From contig NZ_JAAQRO010000010.1 of NCBI RefSeq assembly GCF_012070565.1, positions 100,915 through 164,914 of the forward strand: DNA of 64,000 bases. Direction: 5' to 3'. The stretch comes from Anaerosporobacter faecicola. Lineage in GTDB: Bacteria; Bacillota; Clostridia; Lachnospirales; Lachnospiraceae. A program made the position numbers and the translations under genes. The notes under the pieces were generated by a model. The model did not search any database, was not told the origin of the DNA, and saw only the letters and a list, made by a program, of their open reading frames with translations. Below, piece by piece: positions 1 to 9,889 of this stretch (position 1 is the first letter of the stretch; each line of letters begins with the position of its first letter).

Positions 1-566
1 ACAAAATAATGCTGTTTCGTAACTTGCGTTGAAACGACTACAACCAATGCAAAAAGCATGGAAAAAATTCGATAGGCTTTTGGTATCTGCTTTTTCCTTC
101 GAATACCAATATAACAAAACCAACTTACACTACAATGTATGGAGGGAAATAAATTCTCTGCCGTATCTGACCAATAGATAAATCGTAAAACCTGTTCACT
201 TATGGAATTGCCAGTCACCTCAGGTCGAATATTCGTTGTAGGCATTGCAATAAATATAATTGCATTGATCATATAAGACAAATATACAGCAAATAACATA
301 CGATATAAATGTTCTTTACTGACTCGCGTCAATAGAATAAAATTCAAAACCCAAAATATATAACACCCAAAATATATGAAAGAAAACCATGGAATCACTG
401 GCACTGCTCGGTCAAAGCTTGTCGTAAAATCATAATGATATCTTCCTTTTTCCAATAGTTTCGACACTTCATATACTAACGTTTCCACAACAAAAGAGCC
501 AACCAGTGGAAAGATGGCATAAGTTGGACATATTCGTCCCACTGTTTTTTTTAATAATGTATTCAT
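1..566 (-). CDS. PAP2-superfamily membrane phosphatase, 3' part cut by window edge
   Basis: An open frame starts at ATG 566 and runs off the left edge, about 188 codons. It reads as a polytopic membrane protein with at least four hydrophobic segments. A PAP2 motif FPSIH lies near residue 150, and STQVTKQHY near residue 180 matches the last PAP2 motif (S..T...H). The family dephosphorylates membrane lipid phosphates or related substrates; this variant resembles the inositolphosphotransferase-like PAP2 subgroup. The start follows a poor ribosome binding site, so the N-terminus is not certain. The third catalytic motif is only partly visible. Confidence 0.72.
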   Translation of the reverse strand, partial: MNTLLKKTVGRICPTYAIFPLVGSFVVETLVYEVSKLLEKGRYHYDFTTSFDRAVPVIPWFSFIYFGCYIFWVLNFILLTRVSKEHLYRMLFAVYLSYMINAIIFIAMPTTNIRPEVTGNSISEQVLRFIYWSDTAENLFPSIHCSVSWFCYIGIRRKKQIPKAYRIFSMLFALVVVVSTQVTKQHYF

Positions 567-775
567 TATGTACCCCTATTTACACTCTATTATCGAATTA
601 TTCTCTATTCACACAGAACAAGTGTACTTCGTACACTCTCGCGTTCATAACATCTTTATAAAAAATACAGAACTTTTATAGAACTTTTATAAGTATATCA
701 TCATTCTTGGTAGAAGTAAAGTTCAACCTTGCTATGTAAAAGGAATTGTAATAAATAATTAAGGTTGAAAATGCA

Positions 776-804
776 TTGACGTTTATTGCTTTCCTTTATA
801 GAAT
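776..804 (+). promoter_or_regulatory. Predicted sigma-A promoter of tmcAL, in a 338-bp gap
   Basis: TTGACG (776-781) and TAGAAT (799-804) are separated by 17 bp and lie about 100 bp upstream of the tmcAL start. The same gap (567-904) contains a 7-bp stem with a TTC loop (621-637) and a 9-bp inverted repeat (722-730 with 761-769). Either could be an operator or a transcript end. No gene was seen in the gap. Confidence 0.45.
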
Positions 805-904
805 GGTGTTGGAGTTCATTTTCCAACATTGGTTTTTGATGGCAATATGAAACACTCATATAGCACAAAGAACTATATCCTATTACAGATTGAAGGAGGT
901 TTCC

Positions 905-2155
905 ATGAAGATAGTAGGCTTAATCACCGAATATAATCCATTTCATAACGGACATGCCTATCACATACAAAAATCCAAAGAAATTACAGGTGCAGATTAT
1001 GTTGTTGTAGTAATGAGTGGCAATTACGTACAACGAGGCACACCTGCAATTATTGATAAATACACGCGTACACAAATGGCACTTTCTCATGGCGCAGATC
1101 TTGTTTTTGAGCTTCCTACTCTCTTTGCGACAGCCAGTGCAGAAATATTTGCTTTCGGTGCAATTGCCATTCTAGAAGGCTTAGGAATCATTGATTCCAT
1201 CTGCTTTGGTAGCGAATGTGGAGATCTTGTGCTTCTCTCCTCAATAGCAGATCTCATGGTACATGAAACGTCTGAATTTAAAGAGATTTTACAAAACAGA
1301 TTACGTTCTGGTTTGTCCTTCCCTATTGCCAGAAAAGAAGCTCTTATAGCGTTTGCACCATCTTTAGGGATTACAGAAGAACAGATGAATTCTGTACTTT
1401 CTTCCTCGAATAATATATTAGGAATGGAATATCTAAAAGCATTATCGAGAATATCCAGTTCCATACAGCCATATACTCTTGTACGAGAAGGAAGTGGTTA
1501 TCATGATCTATCCATTGACACCTCGTATTCCTCCGCCAGTGCCTTACGAAAATGTCTAACCCAGTCAACTGATAAAGCCCCTTTACAACAGCACATGCCT
1601 GCTGCCGCATACGACATATTACAAAAGGCTATACAGGTCAAAGCACCAATTGACGAAAATGATTTTTCAGATATCTTATTTTATCAGTTGCATTCCCAAT
1701 CTCCAGAAAAATTAGCGACTTATCTGGATATGAATGTAGATCTTGCCAATCGAATCTCCTCTTTATCTTTGCAGTATCATAGCTTTCAAGGGCTCGCAGA
1801 AGCAATGAAATCCAAACAATATACGCGTACACGAATAAATCGTATATTGCTACACATACTGTTGCAATTGCATAATGAGGATTTAGTGACCTATGCGCCA
1901 GATACAAATATGCCCTATGCGCGATTACTTGGTTTTCGGCATTCTTCTAGCTTTCTACTAAAGACGATTCATAAAACTGGTAGAATTCCGGTGATTACGA
2001 AAGTAGCGGACGCAAAAGCACGTATCACCACCACACAATATGATTTGTTTCAAAAAGATTTATTTGCTACACATCTCTACAATCAAATCGTATATACCAA
2101 ATTCCATCACGTCCTTCCAGATGAATATCGACAAGGTCCTGTAATTATATCGTAA
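905..2155 (+). CDS. tmcAL: tRNA(Met) cytidine acetate ligase
   Basis: TmcAL (YlbM) activates acetate with ATP and acetylates the wobble cytidine (C34, giving ac4C) of elongator tRNA-Met in the cytoplasm. The product is 416 residues, a usual length. The nucleotidyltransferase signature NPFHNGH is at residues 11-17, followed by SGNYVQRG near residue 40 and REGSGYHD near residue 195. An upstream in-frame TTG at 890 overlaps the Shine-Dalgarno AGGAGG (895-900). ATG 905, four bases past that site, is therefore the likely start. The gene stands alone on the plus strand and converges on pepF. Confidence 0.93.
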   Translation: MKIVGLITEYNPFHNGHAYHIQKSKEITGADYVVVVMSGNYVQRGTPAIIDKYTRTQMALSHGADLVFELPTLFATASAEIFAFGAIAILEGLGIIDSICFGSECGDLVLLSSIADLMVHETSEFKEILQNRLRSGLSFPIARKEALIAFAPSLGITEEQMNSVLSSSNNILGMEYLKALSRISSSIQPYTLVREGSGYHDLSIDTSYSSASALRKCLTQSTDKAPLQQHMPAAAYDILQKAIQVKAPIDENDFSDILFYQLHSQSPEKLATYLDMNVDLANRISSLSLQYHSFQGLAEAMKSKQYTRTRINRILLHILLQLHNEDLVTYAPDTNMPYARLLGFRHSSSFLLKTIHKTGRIPVITKVADAKARITTTQYDLFQKDLFATHLYNQIVYTKFHHVLPDEYRQGPVIIS

Positions 2156-2171
2156 AATTTGATCAAAAAAA

Positions 2172-2237
2172 CAATCTTCATGATGATCTGTCAAATCAAC
2201 TGTATCTATGATCTGACATCTCCGTTCATGAAGATTG
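2172..2237 (-). terminator. Terminator between convergent tmcAL and pepF
   Basis: A perfect 12-bp inverted repeat (CAATCTTCATGA at 2172-2183 with its complement at 2226-2237) encloses an inner weaker stem. On the minus strand it is followed by seven T residues, so it best serves pepF. On the plus strand only TCTTCT follows, giving a weaker signal for tmcAL. Confidence 0.65.
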
Positions 2238-2356
2238 TCTTCTATAAGTCGTTGGATTACTTTATGAGTAACCACATAAATGTTATTTCTTTAATTTTCA
2301 ACTCTTACTTTTAGGTGAATTTAATTCTAAATCTTTCGTTTATTATTGTTCATTCA

Positions 2357-4162
2357 TTATTTCGTCAATTCTTCTAATTCATCTACCAATTCACCAAATA
2401 ATAATAATGCTTCGTTGATTGGGTCTTTACTTGCCATATCAACTCCAGCTCCACGTAAAAGAGATATTGGATCTTTTGAACAACCTCCACGCAAAAAGCC
2501 TACGTAATCTTCTACTGCTTTTGATCCTTCTTTAAGAATTCTTCTTGATAATGCAATTGCTGCAGAAAATCCTGTAGCATATTGATATACATAAAATGGT
2601 GTATAGAAATGTGGAATTCTTGCCCATTCCATATCAATTTCTTCATCAACGATCATATCTTTACCAAAGTATGTCTGATTTAGTTCATGGTACAATTTGC
2701 ATAATTCTTCTGAAGTTAATGCTTCTCCTGCTTCTGCTTTTGCATGTGCACGCATTTCGAATTCAGCGAACATTGTTTGTCTGAATAATGTACCTTTGAA
2801 GCTTTCAATAAAGTAATTAACAAGATAAGCTCTCTGCTTCTTATCTTCAATCTTATTCAACAGATGTTGGATTAATAATGCTTCGTTACAAGTAGACGCA
2901 ACTTCTGCTACAAAGATCTTATATCCTGCATCTTGGAATGGTTGTGTTTCATTTGAATGATAAGAATGTAATGCATGTCCCATTTCATGAGCTAATGTGA
3001 AAACATTATCCAAATTCTCATGATAATTCAATAATACATAAGGATGGGTACCATATGCGCCCCAAGAATATGCACCACTTCTTTTGCCTTCATTCTCATA
3101 GATGTCGATCCAACGATTTGCAAATCCTTCTTTTAATAGGTTAATGTATCGTTCTCCCAATGGAACTAACCCTTCTAATACAATTTCTTTTGCTTCATCA
3201 AAAGTGTAAGACATCTCTACATCAGAAACTAATGGTGCGTATACATCATACATATGGAGTTCCTCAACCCCTAATAATTTCTTACGTAAAGCAACGTATT
3301 TATAAAATTTTGGAAGGTTACTGTGTACCGTTTCAATCAGATTCGTATATACACTAACCGGTACATCCGTATCATCAAGATACATCTCCAACGTATTCTC
3401 ATACTTCTTTGCTTTTGCACGGAACATGGAAGCTTTTACATTTGCAGAAAACATTGCTGCTGAAGTATTCTTCATTCCTTGATACGTATGATAAACACTT
3501 TCAAATGCTTCTTTACGGACTCTTCTGTCCTTGCTTTCCATGTAAGTAATATATCTTCCATGCGTTACAGGGACCTTTTCTCCATCCTCTCCTGTAATTG
3601 AAGGGAATTTAAGATCTGCATTATTAAACATGGAGAAGATGTTACTTGGTGCACCTAGCACTTCTCCTGCATCAGCTAAGATTGCCTCCTGCTGTGCAGT
3701 TAAAGTATGTGCTTTCTTTCTTGTTATTTCTTTGATAACGCGGGTAAATGGTTGTAACTCCTTGTTCTCTGACAAGAATTGTTCAATTTTTTCATCAGGT
3801 ATTGCTAAGATTTCTGGCATATCAAATGCTACGGCACTATTAAGTAGAACTTCCAATCCATTTGCCTGATCTGCCAAATTTTGATAGGTTCCATTTGCTG
3901 TATTCTCATGATACTTTTCATTCGCATATACATATACACGTTCAAAATGGAACTCTGCTTCACTTTTTAGTTTAAGGTATTCATATAAAGTAGATGCACT
4001 CTCTCCTAGCTTACCTTCATAAGCTTGAAGATCCTTGCAAAGTGATTTCACTTGTTCAAATTCTTTTTTCCAGTCTTCATCATTTTGAAAAAGGTCTTCA
4101 ATTGCCCATTTATCCTTCTGCATTATTTCATCTCTTGTTACAATCTTATTCGTTTTGGACAT
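2357..4162 (-). CDS. pepF: Oligoendopeptidase F, M3 family zinc peptidase
   Basis: This 601-residue protein is a cytoplasmic M3B metallopeptidase cleaving short oligopeptides. The zinc motif HEMGH lies near residue 385 within TLAHEMGHALHSYHS, with the third ligand in ASTCNEALL about 28 residues on. The N-terminal half has the helical oligopeptidase domain and the length is normal for the family. A GTG nine bases upstream is part of the ribosome binding site AGAGGTGAG, so ATG 4162 is chosen. The gene is monocistronic, with a terminator downstream and two palindromes in its leader. Confidence 0.93.
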   Translation of the reverse strand: MSKTNKIVTRDEIMQKDKWAIEDLFQNDEDWKKEFEQVKSLCKDLQAYEGKLGESASTLYEYLKLKSEAEFHFERVYVYANEKYHENTANGTYQNLADQANGLEVLLNSAVAFDMPEILAIPDEKIEQFLSENKELQPFTRVIKEITRKKAHTLTAQQEAILADAGEVLGAPSNIFSMFNNADLKFPSITGEDGEKVPVTHGRYITYMESKDRRVRKEAFESVYHTYQGMKNTSAAMFSANVKASMFRAKAKKYENTLEMYLDDTDVPVSVYTNLIETVHSNLPKFYKYVALRKKLLGVEELHMYDVYAPLVSDVEMSYTFDEAKEIVLEGLVPLGERYINLLKEGFANRWIDIYENEGKRSGAYSWGAYGTHPYVLLNYHENLDNVFTLAHEMGHALHSYHSNETQPFQDAGYKIFVAEVASTCNEALLIQHLLNKIEDKKQRAYLVNYFIESFKGTLFRQTMFAEFEMRAHAKAEAGEALTSEELCKLYHELNQTYFGKDMIVDEEIDMEWARIPHFYTPFYVYQYATGFSAAIALSRRILKEGSKAVEDYVGFLRGGCSKDPISLLRGAGVDMASKDPINEALLLFGELVDELEELTK

Positions 4163-4211
4163 GATTCTCACCTCTTGTAACTTTTGTTACACCTTTCTTT
4201 AAAACATTGGC

Positions 4212-4253
4212 ATCGTTCCTAACGATACCTTACTATTATACCATATAATAGTA
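4212..4253 (-). promoter_or_regulatory. Twin palindromes in the pepF leader
   Basis: ATCGTT-CCT-AACGAT (4212-4226) and a perfect 10-bp stem TACTATTATA with a CCA loop (4231-4253) lie 50-90 bp before pepF. On the minus strand the second palindrome contains TATAAT, so it may overlap the pepF -10 box. No good -35 box was found. On the plus strand the second stem is followed by GTTTTT. Function is inferred only. Confidence 0.3.
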
Positions 4254-4339
4254 GTTTTTCCTATTGCTTTCACTTTCATGTAATAGGAAGCTCATTTTCT
4301 TAATAGAATATAGTAATTTATGCAAAGGCAGGAAATGTA

Positions 4340-5350
4340 ATGCGATCACAAAAAATGATGAAAATAATTGATCATGCAACGGTTCCCAGAGGGAGAACCT
4401 TAACCAAGTGTGGACTTTTCTTGTTCCTGCTTCTTGTTATAACGCAACCGCTTTCTGCACTAAACGGAGCAAAGACAGGTCTTTTATTATGGTTTAATAC
4501 CGTCTTACCAACCTTGCTACCTTTCATCATCTTATCGAATTTTATTATCCGTTTTCAGGTTACTGATTATATATGCCGCATCTTTAGTCCTTTATTCAAA
4601 CGCCTCTTTCGGATTAGTGATCTTGGTTGCTATCCTATCATCATCGGTATCCTGTCTGGTTATCCCATGGGTGCAAAAACTTGTGCAGACTTAATCAAAG
4701 AAGGACTATTATCACGAGAAGAAGGACAATATATCATGATTTTGGTAGGAAATGCAAGTTATATGTTTCTCACTAGTTTTCTTGCCATATCAAGCTTACA
4801 TGTTCCTGGTCAAAAATACCAACTTCTCCTTCTCATCTACCTTTCTTCTCTCCTGTCTGCAACCATTTACCGTATACGAGCCAACCAGCTTAGAAAGAAG
4901 CAACAGCGCAAGGAGAAGCAATTAAGCTTAGATTCCATCTATGCCACAAGTTTACCTGAAGAAACCCCACTTAGTATGACTACTGTTGATCACTGTATTC
5001 TAGATGGGTTTACTACAATAACAAAAGTTGGTGGGTACATTATCATGTTCTCTGTACTTGCCCAGATTTTCCTTGTCCTTTTCTCTTCCTTTGGTTTTCT
5101 ACGCTATCTGTTATTAGGTTCTTTAGAAATCACAACTGGAATCTATCTGGTATGTGCTTCTTCTATGAATCTAACACAAAAAATAGTCCTATCTATTACA
5201 ATTACCTCCTTTGGTGGTCTCTCCAGTCTTGCGCAGGTGGGGAGTGTAATTGAGAATAGTGGACTATCCTTAAAAACTTATTTTAAATACAAAATACTTA
5301 CTGGTATTCTAGCATTTTTTATCATAATAATTTACGTTATCATACGATGA
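4340..5350 (+). CDS. ylbJ: Sporulation integral membrane protein YlbJ family
   Basis: This 336-residue polytopic membrane protein has roughly eight hydrophobic segments and the nucleoside-recognition/Gate-type signature. Visible pieces are LWFNTVLPTLLPF near residue 50, SGYPMGAKTCADL near residue 107 and VGNASYMFL near residue 137. In Bacillus, YlbJ is needed for spore cortex formation; its transported solute is unknown. The gene is alone on the plus strand between pepF and the coiled-coil gene. The start at 4340 has a weak GGCAGGAAA site; Met6 or Met7 are alternatives. No sporulation sigma promoter could be assigned confidently. Confidence 0.85.
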   Translation: MRSQKMMKIIDHATVPRGRTLTKCGLFLFLLLVITQPLSALNGAKTGLLLWFNTVLPTLLPFIILSNFIIRFQVTDYICRIFSPLFKRLFRISDLGCYPIIIGILSGYPMGAKTCADLIKEGLLSREEGQYIMILVGNASYMFLTSFLAISSLHVPGQKYQLLLLIYLSSLLSATIYRIRANQLRKKQQRKEKQLSLDSIYATSLPEETPLSMTTVDHCILDGFTTITKVGGYIIMFSVLAQIFLVLFSSFGFLRYLLLGSLEITTGIYLVCASSMNLTQKIVLSITITSFGGLSSLAQVGSVIENSGLSLKTYFKYKILTGILAFFIIIIYVIIR

Positions 5351-5477
5351 GGAATCTTTCCTACATTGGAATATAACTCTATGACATTAACTTTCAAATA
5401 TGGTATCACAAAAATAACCAATCTTTTAAACTAATTCATACCCTCATTACAATACATAACTTACAAGAATATCATTC

Positions 5478-6125
5478 TTACTCAATATCATCTAAGAATG
5501 TGTTCTCATCAAAATCAAAATCACCTTGTTCCTCTGTTGCCGGAGCAATTTCCTCCTGTTGGAGATTGCTCTGTGGCATTGAATTTGTTGGAGCAAGTTC
5601 TTTCTTATTGTTAATGACAATATCCAAATTTCCTTTTAATGAACCTAACAAATTATCGTATTTGCTTTTTGTACTTTCATATGCATTCGATAGAATTCGT
5701 TCTACGTCACCTAGCATATCTTCTGTATACGCAAAAGCACCTTCTCGAATCTCACTAGCATCTTGATTTGCTGCTGCAATAATTCGCTCTGCTTCTTTGG
5801 AAGCTTGTTCTACAATATCATTTGCCTGATAGTACGCCTGTTGCATAATCTCATGCTCATTGATCAATGCATTGGTTTGTTCTTGTGCTTGAGCAAGCAT
5901 TGCATCTGCCTTTTCTCTTGCATCTTGTAGTATTGCATCTTTGTTAGCAATAATCTTCTGATATCTCTTAATTTCGTCTGGAGTTCTTAAACGTAATTCA
6001 TCCACAAGATCATAGAGTTCATCCTTTGGTACAATTACTTTTGTAGATGATAATGGGTACATCTTACAACTTTCAATAAACTCATAAATATCTTCAATCA
6101 ATTGTTCAATTCTGCTTGCTCCCAT
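5478..6125 (-). CDS. Coiled-coil cytoplasmic protein of DivIVA/ATP-synthase-b-like type
   Basis: The 215-residue product has no membrane segment. A long heptad-rich helix covers about residues 50-165, rich in Ala, Glu, Lys and Gln (for example KADAMLAQAQEQ). An acidic, disordered tail ends in FDFDENTFLDDIE. Such proteins sit next to coaD and rsmD in many Lachnospiraceae and are often labelled ATPase or DivIVA-like, although no ATPase motif is visible. A structural or division-site role is possible but unproven. The gene lies 108 bp downstream of coaD on the same strand. Confidence 0.6.
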   Translation of the reverse strand: MGASRIEQLIEDIYEFIESCKMYPLSSTKVIVPKDELYDLVDELRLRTPDEIKRYQKIIANKDAILQDAREKADAMLAQAQEQTNALINEHEIMQQAYYQANDIVEQASKEAERIIAAANQDASEIREGAFAYTEDMLGDVERILSNAYESTKSKYDNLLGSLKGNLDIVINNKKELAPTNSMPQSNLQQEEIAPATEEQGDFDFDENTFLDDIE

Positions 6126-6233
6126 ACATACTATCTCCTATCCCTGACTTTATTTTGCATGGATCTCATAACTTCCATATTATCGTTTTAATCCAATCTA
6201 TTTATAAATCAACGCTTTACCAACTGTCAACAT

Positions 6234-6713
6234 TTATTTTCTGAATTTGTCATGTACACGTTCAACAACGTTCTGTGGTACAAAAGAAGTAATGTCCCCA
6301 CCGTACATGCCAATCTCTCGCACTACGCTGGAACTCACATAAGAATATTCCACACTTGTCGTTAAGAATAAAGTATCCACTTTGGGATTTACTTTATGAT
6401 TTGTCTGTGCAATCTGCAGTTCATATTCAAAATCTGTTATAGCACGTAATCCACGAATAATTACATGTGCTCCTTTTAAATCTGCAAAATCCACCAATAA
6501 CCCATCAAATGCTTCTACTACAACATTTGTCAAATCCTTTGTTGCTTCTTTAATCATGTCAACTCGTTCTTCTGCTGAAAATAACGGTTTTTTCGCGCTA
6601 TTGTTCAAAACTCCAATAACAAGTTGGTCTACCAACTTTGACGAACGTAAAATCACGTCTAAATGGCCTAATGTAACCGGATCAAAACTTCCCGGATATA
6701 CGCCTACTCTCAT
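6234..6713 (-). CDS. coaD: Phosphopantetheine adenylyltransferase
   Basis: CoaD converts 4'-phosphopantetheine and ATP to dephospho-CoA, the penultimate step of CoA synthesis. The 159-residue length is typical. [12 protein letters not shown] at residues 6-17 carries the nucleotidyltransferase (T/H)xGH motif. [14 protein letters not shown] near residue 85 and [10 protein letters not shown] near residue 125 match the second and third conserved blocks. An ATG at 6725 is followed at once by GGAGG, the ribosome binding site for ATG 6713, so the shorter form is used. rsmD lies 45 bp upstream, the common rsmD-coaD pair. Confidence 0.95.
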   Translation of the reverse strand: MRVGVYPGSFDPVTLGHLDVILRSSKLVDQLVIGVLNNSAKKPLFSAEERVDMIKEATKDLTNVVVEAFDGLLVDFADLKGAHVIIRGLRAITDFEYELQIAQTNHKVNPKVDTLFLTTSVEYSYVSSSVVREIGMYGGDITSFVPQNVVERVHDKFRK

Positions 6714-6758
6714 AATATCCTCCATAATCCGTATCTTACCCTAATCTAGTGAAACCCA

Positions 6759-7325
6759 TTAGTTGGTCTCCTCACACTTTTGTATAAATACATGTTTATT
6801 TGTTTTATATTCTTTTGTACGATATACTTCCAAACTCGAATTCTCTAAATAGGAGAAATCCGTGTCCAAAGAAGCTTCTACTACAATCAAAGTATTGTAA
6901 TAGATTACACTGGAATGTTCCAAATACTCCAATACCATCTTTTCTAGATCTTTGTTGTATGGTGGATCCATAAAGATAATATCAAATACTTTTCCATTCT
7001 TTTCTGCATATTGAATTGCCGCAATCACATCCATCATTAGTACTTGTGCTGCATCTGCAAGATTCGTTATCTTCAAATTCGCTTTAATGCAATCGATAGC
7101 TGCTTTGTTATTCTCAACAAATACAGCAGATTTTGCTCCTCTGCTTAACGCCTCAATACCAATTGCACCGCTTCCACTAAACAGATCGAGGAAATCACAA
7201 TCTGCTAAGTCTTGCGCCAATATATTGAATAGTGTTTCCTTAATTCTATCCGTAGTAGGTCTTGTGTCTAAGCCTGCGATTGTTTTCAATTGCAACCGTT
7301 TTGCTTTACCCGCAATTACCCTCAT
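6759..7325 (-). CDS. rsmD: 16S rRNA (guanine-N2-)-methyltransferase, G966
   Basis: RsmD methylates G966 of 16S rRNA using S-adenosylmethionine. The 188-residue protein begins with the family signature MRVIAGKAKRLQLKT and RPTTDRIKETLFN. It has the SAM-binding loop LFSGSGAIGIEALSRGA near residue 48 and the catalytic DPPY near residue 121. It probably shares a transcript with coaD. The region upstream (7326-7612) has no gene; recG, a frequent neighbour, is absent there. Confidence 0.94.
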   Translation of the reverse strand: MRVIAGKAKRLQLKTIAGLDTRPTTDRIKETLFNILAQDLADCDFLDLFSGSGAIGIEALSRGAKSAVFVENNKAAIDCIKANLKITNLADAAQVLMMDVIAAIQYAEKNGKVFDIIFMDPPYNKDLEKMVLEYLEHSSVIYYNTLIVVEASLDTDFSYLENSSLEVYRTKEYKTNKHVFIQKCEETN

Positions 7326-7612
7326 TTCATCATCCCTTTAACTTCCTTAATATATTACTATGATGTAAGTGATTCACTATTGCACAAACACAACGTGAAC
7401 TGAACGATTGCCCCTTACATCATACTATGAATGATATTACGAAAGCACTGAATGTGTAACAATACGTAGTATCATGAGCGCCAAATTAGTACTTGACGCT
7501 CGTATCATATGATATAGTCTATATCAAATTGTATCATAATTCAATAGGTTGTACAAACTTTTAAATAAATATTTGTGACTATTTTTGTTTTTTTCCGCCT
7601 TTTTCTATCACA

Positions 7613-9289
7613 TTAATTTGGTACATTTATTCTTGTCTCTAAAAGTAATTTTTCAAAATCCACTTCTGCAACAGGCTTTGAATAGTAGTATCCTTGTGCA
7701 TAATCGCATCCCATATTTTTTAAGAATAATGCCTGGTCTTGTGTCTCGACACCTTCTGCTACAACGAATAACCCTAACCATTTTGCCAGATTAATGATAA
7801 ACTTAATTACAGAACGTCCGCTACTTCTTCCAACATTATTACGAAGAAAACTCATATCTAATTTAAGAATTTCAATTGGAAGATCACTCAGCATATTCAA
7901 TGAAGAATAGCCTGTACCAAAGTCGTCCATCTCAATCACAAAACCATATCTTCTAATCTCATTCACAATTTCAATCATTTGTTTTGCATTATCGGTGTAG
8001 GCTGATTCTGTGATCTCCAAATGTAAATACTGAATTGGAATCTTATAACGTTGAACTAACTCATATAGAAGTTTTGGAAGTTTAGGATTATAGAGATCCA
8101 CACGAGAAACATTAACGGATATCGGAATCACTTCGTGCCCGGTTTCTATCCAAGTAGCAATTTTTTGGCAAACACATTCCCATACATAATAATCCAATTC
8201 ACTGATAAAACCATTCTTCTCAAAGATTGGTATAAATTCACCTGGAGATAAGAAGCCATACTCAGGATGAATCCACCGAACAAGAGCTTCTGCGCCAATT
8301 ACACTTTCCGTAATAAGATCAAATTTGGGTTGATAGAATACAATAAACTGCTTTTCTGTAATTGCTGCTTTCATCGCATTAGTAATCATCTGTTCCCGTA
8401 ATAATTTTTGTCGAATAGAATCATCATAGTAGCAGATGTAGGAATCATAGTTCCCATCAAATGTATCCACAGCCAATTTGGCACGGTCAAAAATCTTATC
8501 AATAGGCATCGTAATATCGTCTAAAGTATACACGCCAAAACGCATTACGATATTGATTGGTATTGGATAATTATTCAATCGATCTACAATTGCTCGTAAT
8601 ATGGCTTCACTGTAACATTCTTGTTTCATAAACAAAAAGAAATTATCAGCACCTGCATGACCACATAGTTCATGTTCTCCAATCATCTCAATCATTGTCT
8701 TGCCAATAAAACGAAGTAACTCATCTCCCTCTGTTCGTCCAAATAATTCATTCACTAATTTAAAACGAGAGATGTTTGCAAAAATCACTAAATACTTCTC
8801 ATTTGCACATGTTTGTAGGACTTCCGTTACTTTCTCTGTAAAAAAATTCATACTATATAAACCAGTCAATGCATCTCGTTCAATCAGATTAATCACTGCT
8901 GCTGTTTTTAACGATTGAATCGTATTCTCTATTCTTCTTCGAATTATTGCTGGTTGAAATGGTTTGGATATAATATCATATGCACCCAACTGAAGTGCTT
9001 CTTCCTCTTTCAATTCACTATATTCCGATGTAATTACAATTACCGGAATATTCATAATAGCTTCTCTTTTTTGAAGTTCTGATAGGAAAGTAAAACCTTC
9101 CATATTAGAAATCATTAAATCCAATAAGATCATTGAAATTTTATGTGAATGGTTTTCTAATTTTGTCAGTGCTTCTGTAATATTATTCACATCAATGACG
9201 GTATATGTATCAGATAAAATCTCATGTAATTCCGATTTATTCTCTTCATTATCATCAATTAACAAAATACTATCTTTTTGACTTCTCAT
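7613..9289 (-). CDS. Response regulator with degenerate GGDEF and intact EAL (c-di-GMP phosphodiesterase)
   Basis: The 558-residue soluble protein has three domains. A REC receiver (about 5-125) shows the acidic pair in LLIDDNEE, a phospho-acceptor Asp in MILLDLM, and ITS and SKPF for the Thr and Lys. A GGDEF domain (about 140-290) has its active-site motif replaced by AGADNF, so it should not make c-di-GMP. An EAL domain (about 305-550) keeps GAEALVRW, NVSR, EITES, DDFGTG, KLD and EGVET, so it likely hydrolyses c-di-GMP. No sensor kinase gene is adjacent. The start has a GGGAGGTTCAAT ribosome binding site. Confidence 0.9.
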   Translation of the reverse strand: MRSQKDSILLIDDNEENKSELHEILSDTYTVIDVNNITEALTKLENHSHKISMILLDLMISNMEGFTFLSELQKREAIMNIPVIVITSEYSELKEEEALQLGAYDIISKPFQPAIIRRRIENTIQSLKTAAVINLIERDALTGLYSMNFFTEKVTEVLQTCANEKYLVIFANISRFKLVNELFGRTEGDELLRFIGKTMIEMIGEHELCGHAGADNFFLFMKQECYSEAILRAIVDRLNNYPIPINIVMRFGVYTLDDITMPIDKIFDRAKLAVDTFDGNYDSYICYYDDSIRQKLLREQMITNAMKAAITEKQFIVFYQPKFDLITESVIGAEALVRWIHPEYGFLSPGEFIPIFEKNGFISELDYYVWECVCQKIATWIETGHEVIPISVNVSRVDLYNPKLPKLLYELVQRYKIPIQYLHLEITESAYTDNAKQMIEIVNEIRRYGFVIEMDDFGTGYSSLNMLSDLPIEILKLDMSFLRNNVGRSSGRSVIKFIINLAKWLGLFVVAEGVETQDQALFLKNMGCDYAQGYYYSKPVAEVDFEKLLLETRINVPN

Positions 9290-9440
9290 ATTGAACCTCC
9301 CACGAGCATTTTTCGACCTAGTTCCCCGGACTAGTCCCTCTTATAAGTATAACATATTTATCAAATTTTTGAAACAATAAACCGTATATTGTTGCATAAT
9401 ATTGCAAAATAATTTTATTCACCTACTATTATACAGACAA

Positions 9441-9482
9441 AAGGGATATAATAGTATGATAATTCATACTATTATATCCCTT
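9441..9482 (-). terminator. Perfect 19-bp hairpin downstream of the spore protein gene
   Basis: Arms 9441-9459 and 9464-9482 are exact complements with a four-base loop. On the minus strand the stem is followed by TTTTG, suiting termination of the spore protein mRNA that ends at 9557. The stem is AT-rich except for the GGG/CCC base. Confidence 0.65.
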
Positions 9483-9556
9483 CATTTACTCTTTTGCTAC
9501 TTGCTATGCATCTTTATTGCATTCTTTGCTTTTGCAATTCGTTAATTGCTAGGCAA

Positions 9557-9757
9557 CTATTTGCCTGCCATTAATTTTTCTTGCTCTGCGATCATTTTTT
9601 TGACCATGTAACCGCCTACAGAACCATTCTGGTATGATGTTAAATCTCCGTTATACCCATGTTTTAATGGTACACCTAATTCATTTGCAACCTCATACTT
9701 AAATTTGTCCATTGCTTCTCTTGCTTCTGGTATTACTGAATGATTTCTGCTTGCCAT
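9557..9757 (-). CDS. Alpha/beta-type small acid-soluble spore protein
   Basis: The 66-residue protein coats and protects spore DNA and is degraded by the GPR protease at germination. The family pattern is clear: EAREAMDKFKYEVANELGV near residues 9-27, the germination protease site ELGV, and NGDLTSYQNGSVGGYMVKKMI near the C-terminus. ATG 9757 follows GGAGGAG; a longer reading from 9772 would start inside that site. An 8-bp stem (9777-9784 with 9794-9801) sits in the leader. Expression from a forespore sigma-G promoter is expected, but I could not assign one confidently. Confidence 0.93.
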   Translation of the reverse strand: MASRNHSVIPEAREAMDKFKYEVANELGVPLKHGYNGDLTSYQNGSVGGYMVKKMIAEQEKLMAGK

Positions 9758-9889
9758 AATAAACTCCTCCATTCCTTATTCAGATGATTTCTCTTCTGAA
9801 TAGCTCGTGTTGTTGTTTGTTACGCTATTATTATATGGAATTCAAAAAATCTTACACATGTAATTATTGGTTTATAATTTTGTAAAACA

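Noticed and set aside
890..904. TTG start for tmcAL
   Set aside because: It overlaps the AGGAGG site that serves ATG 905.
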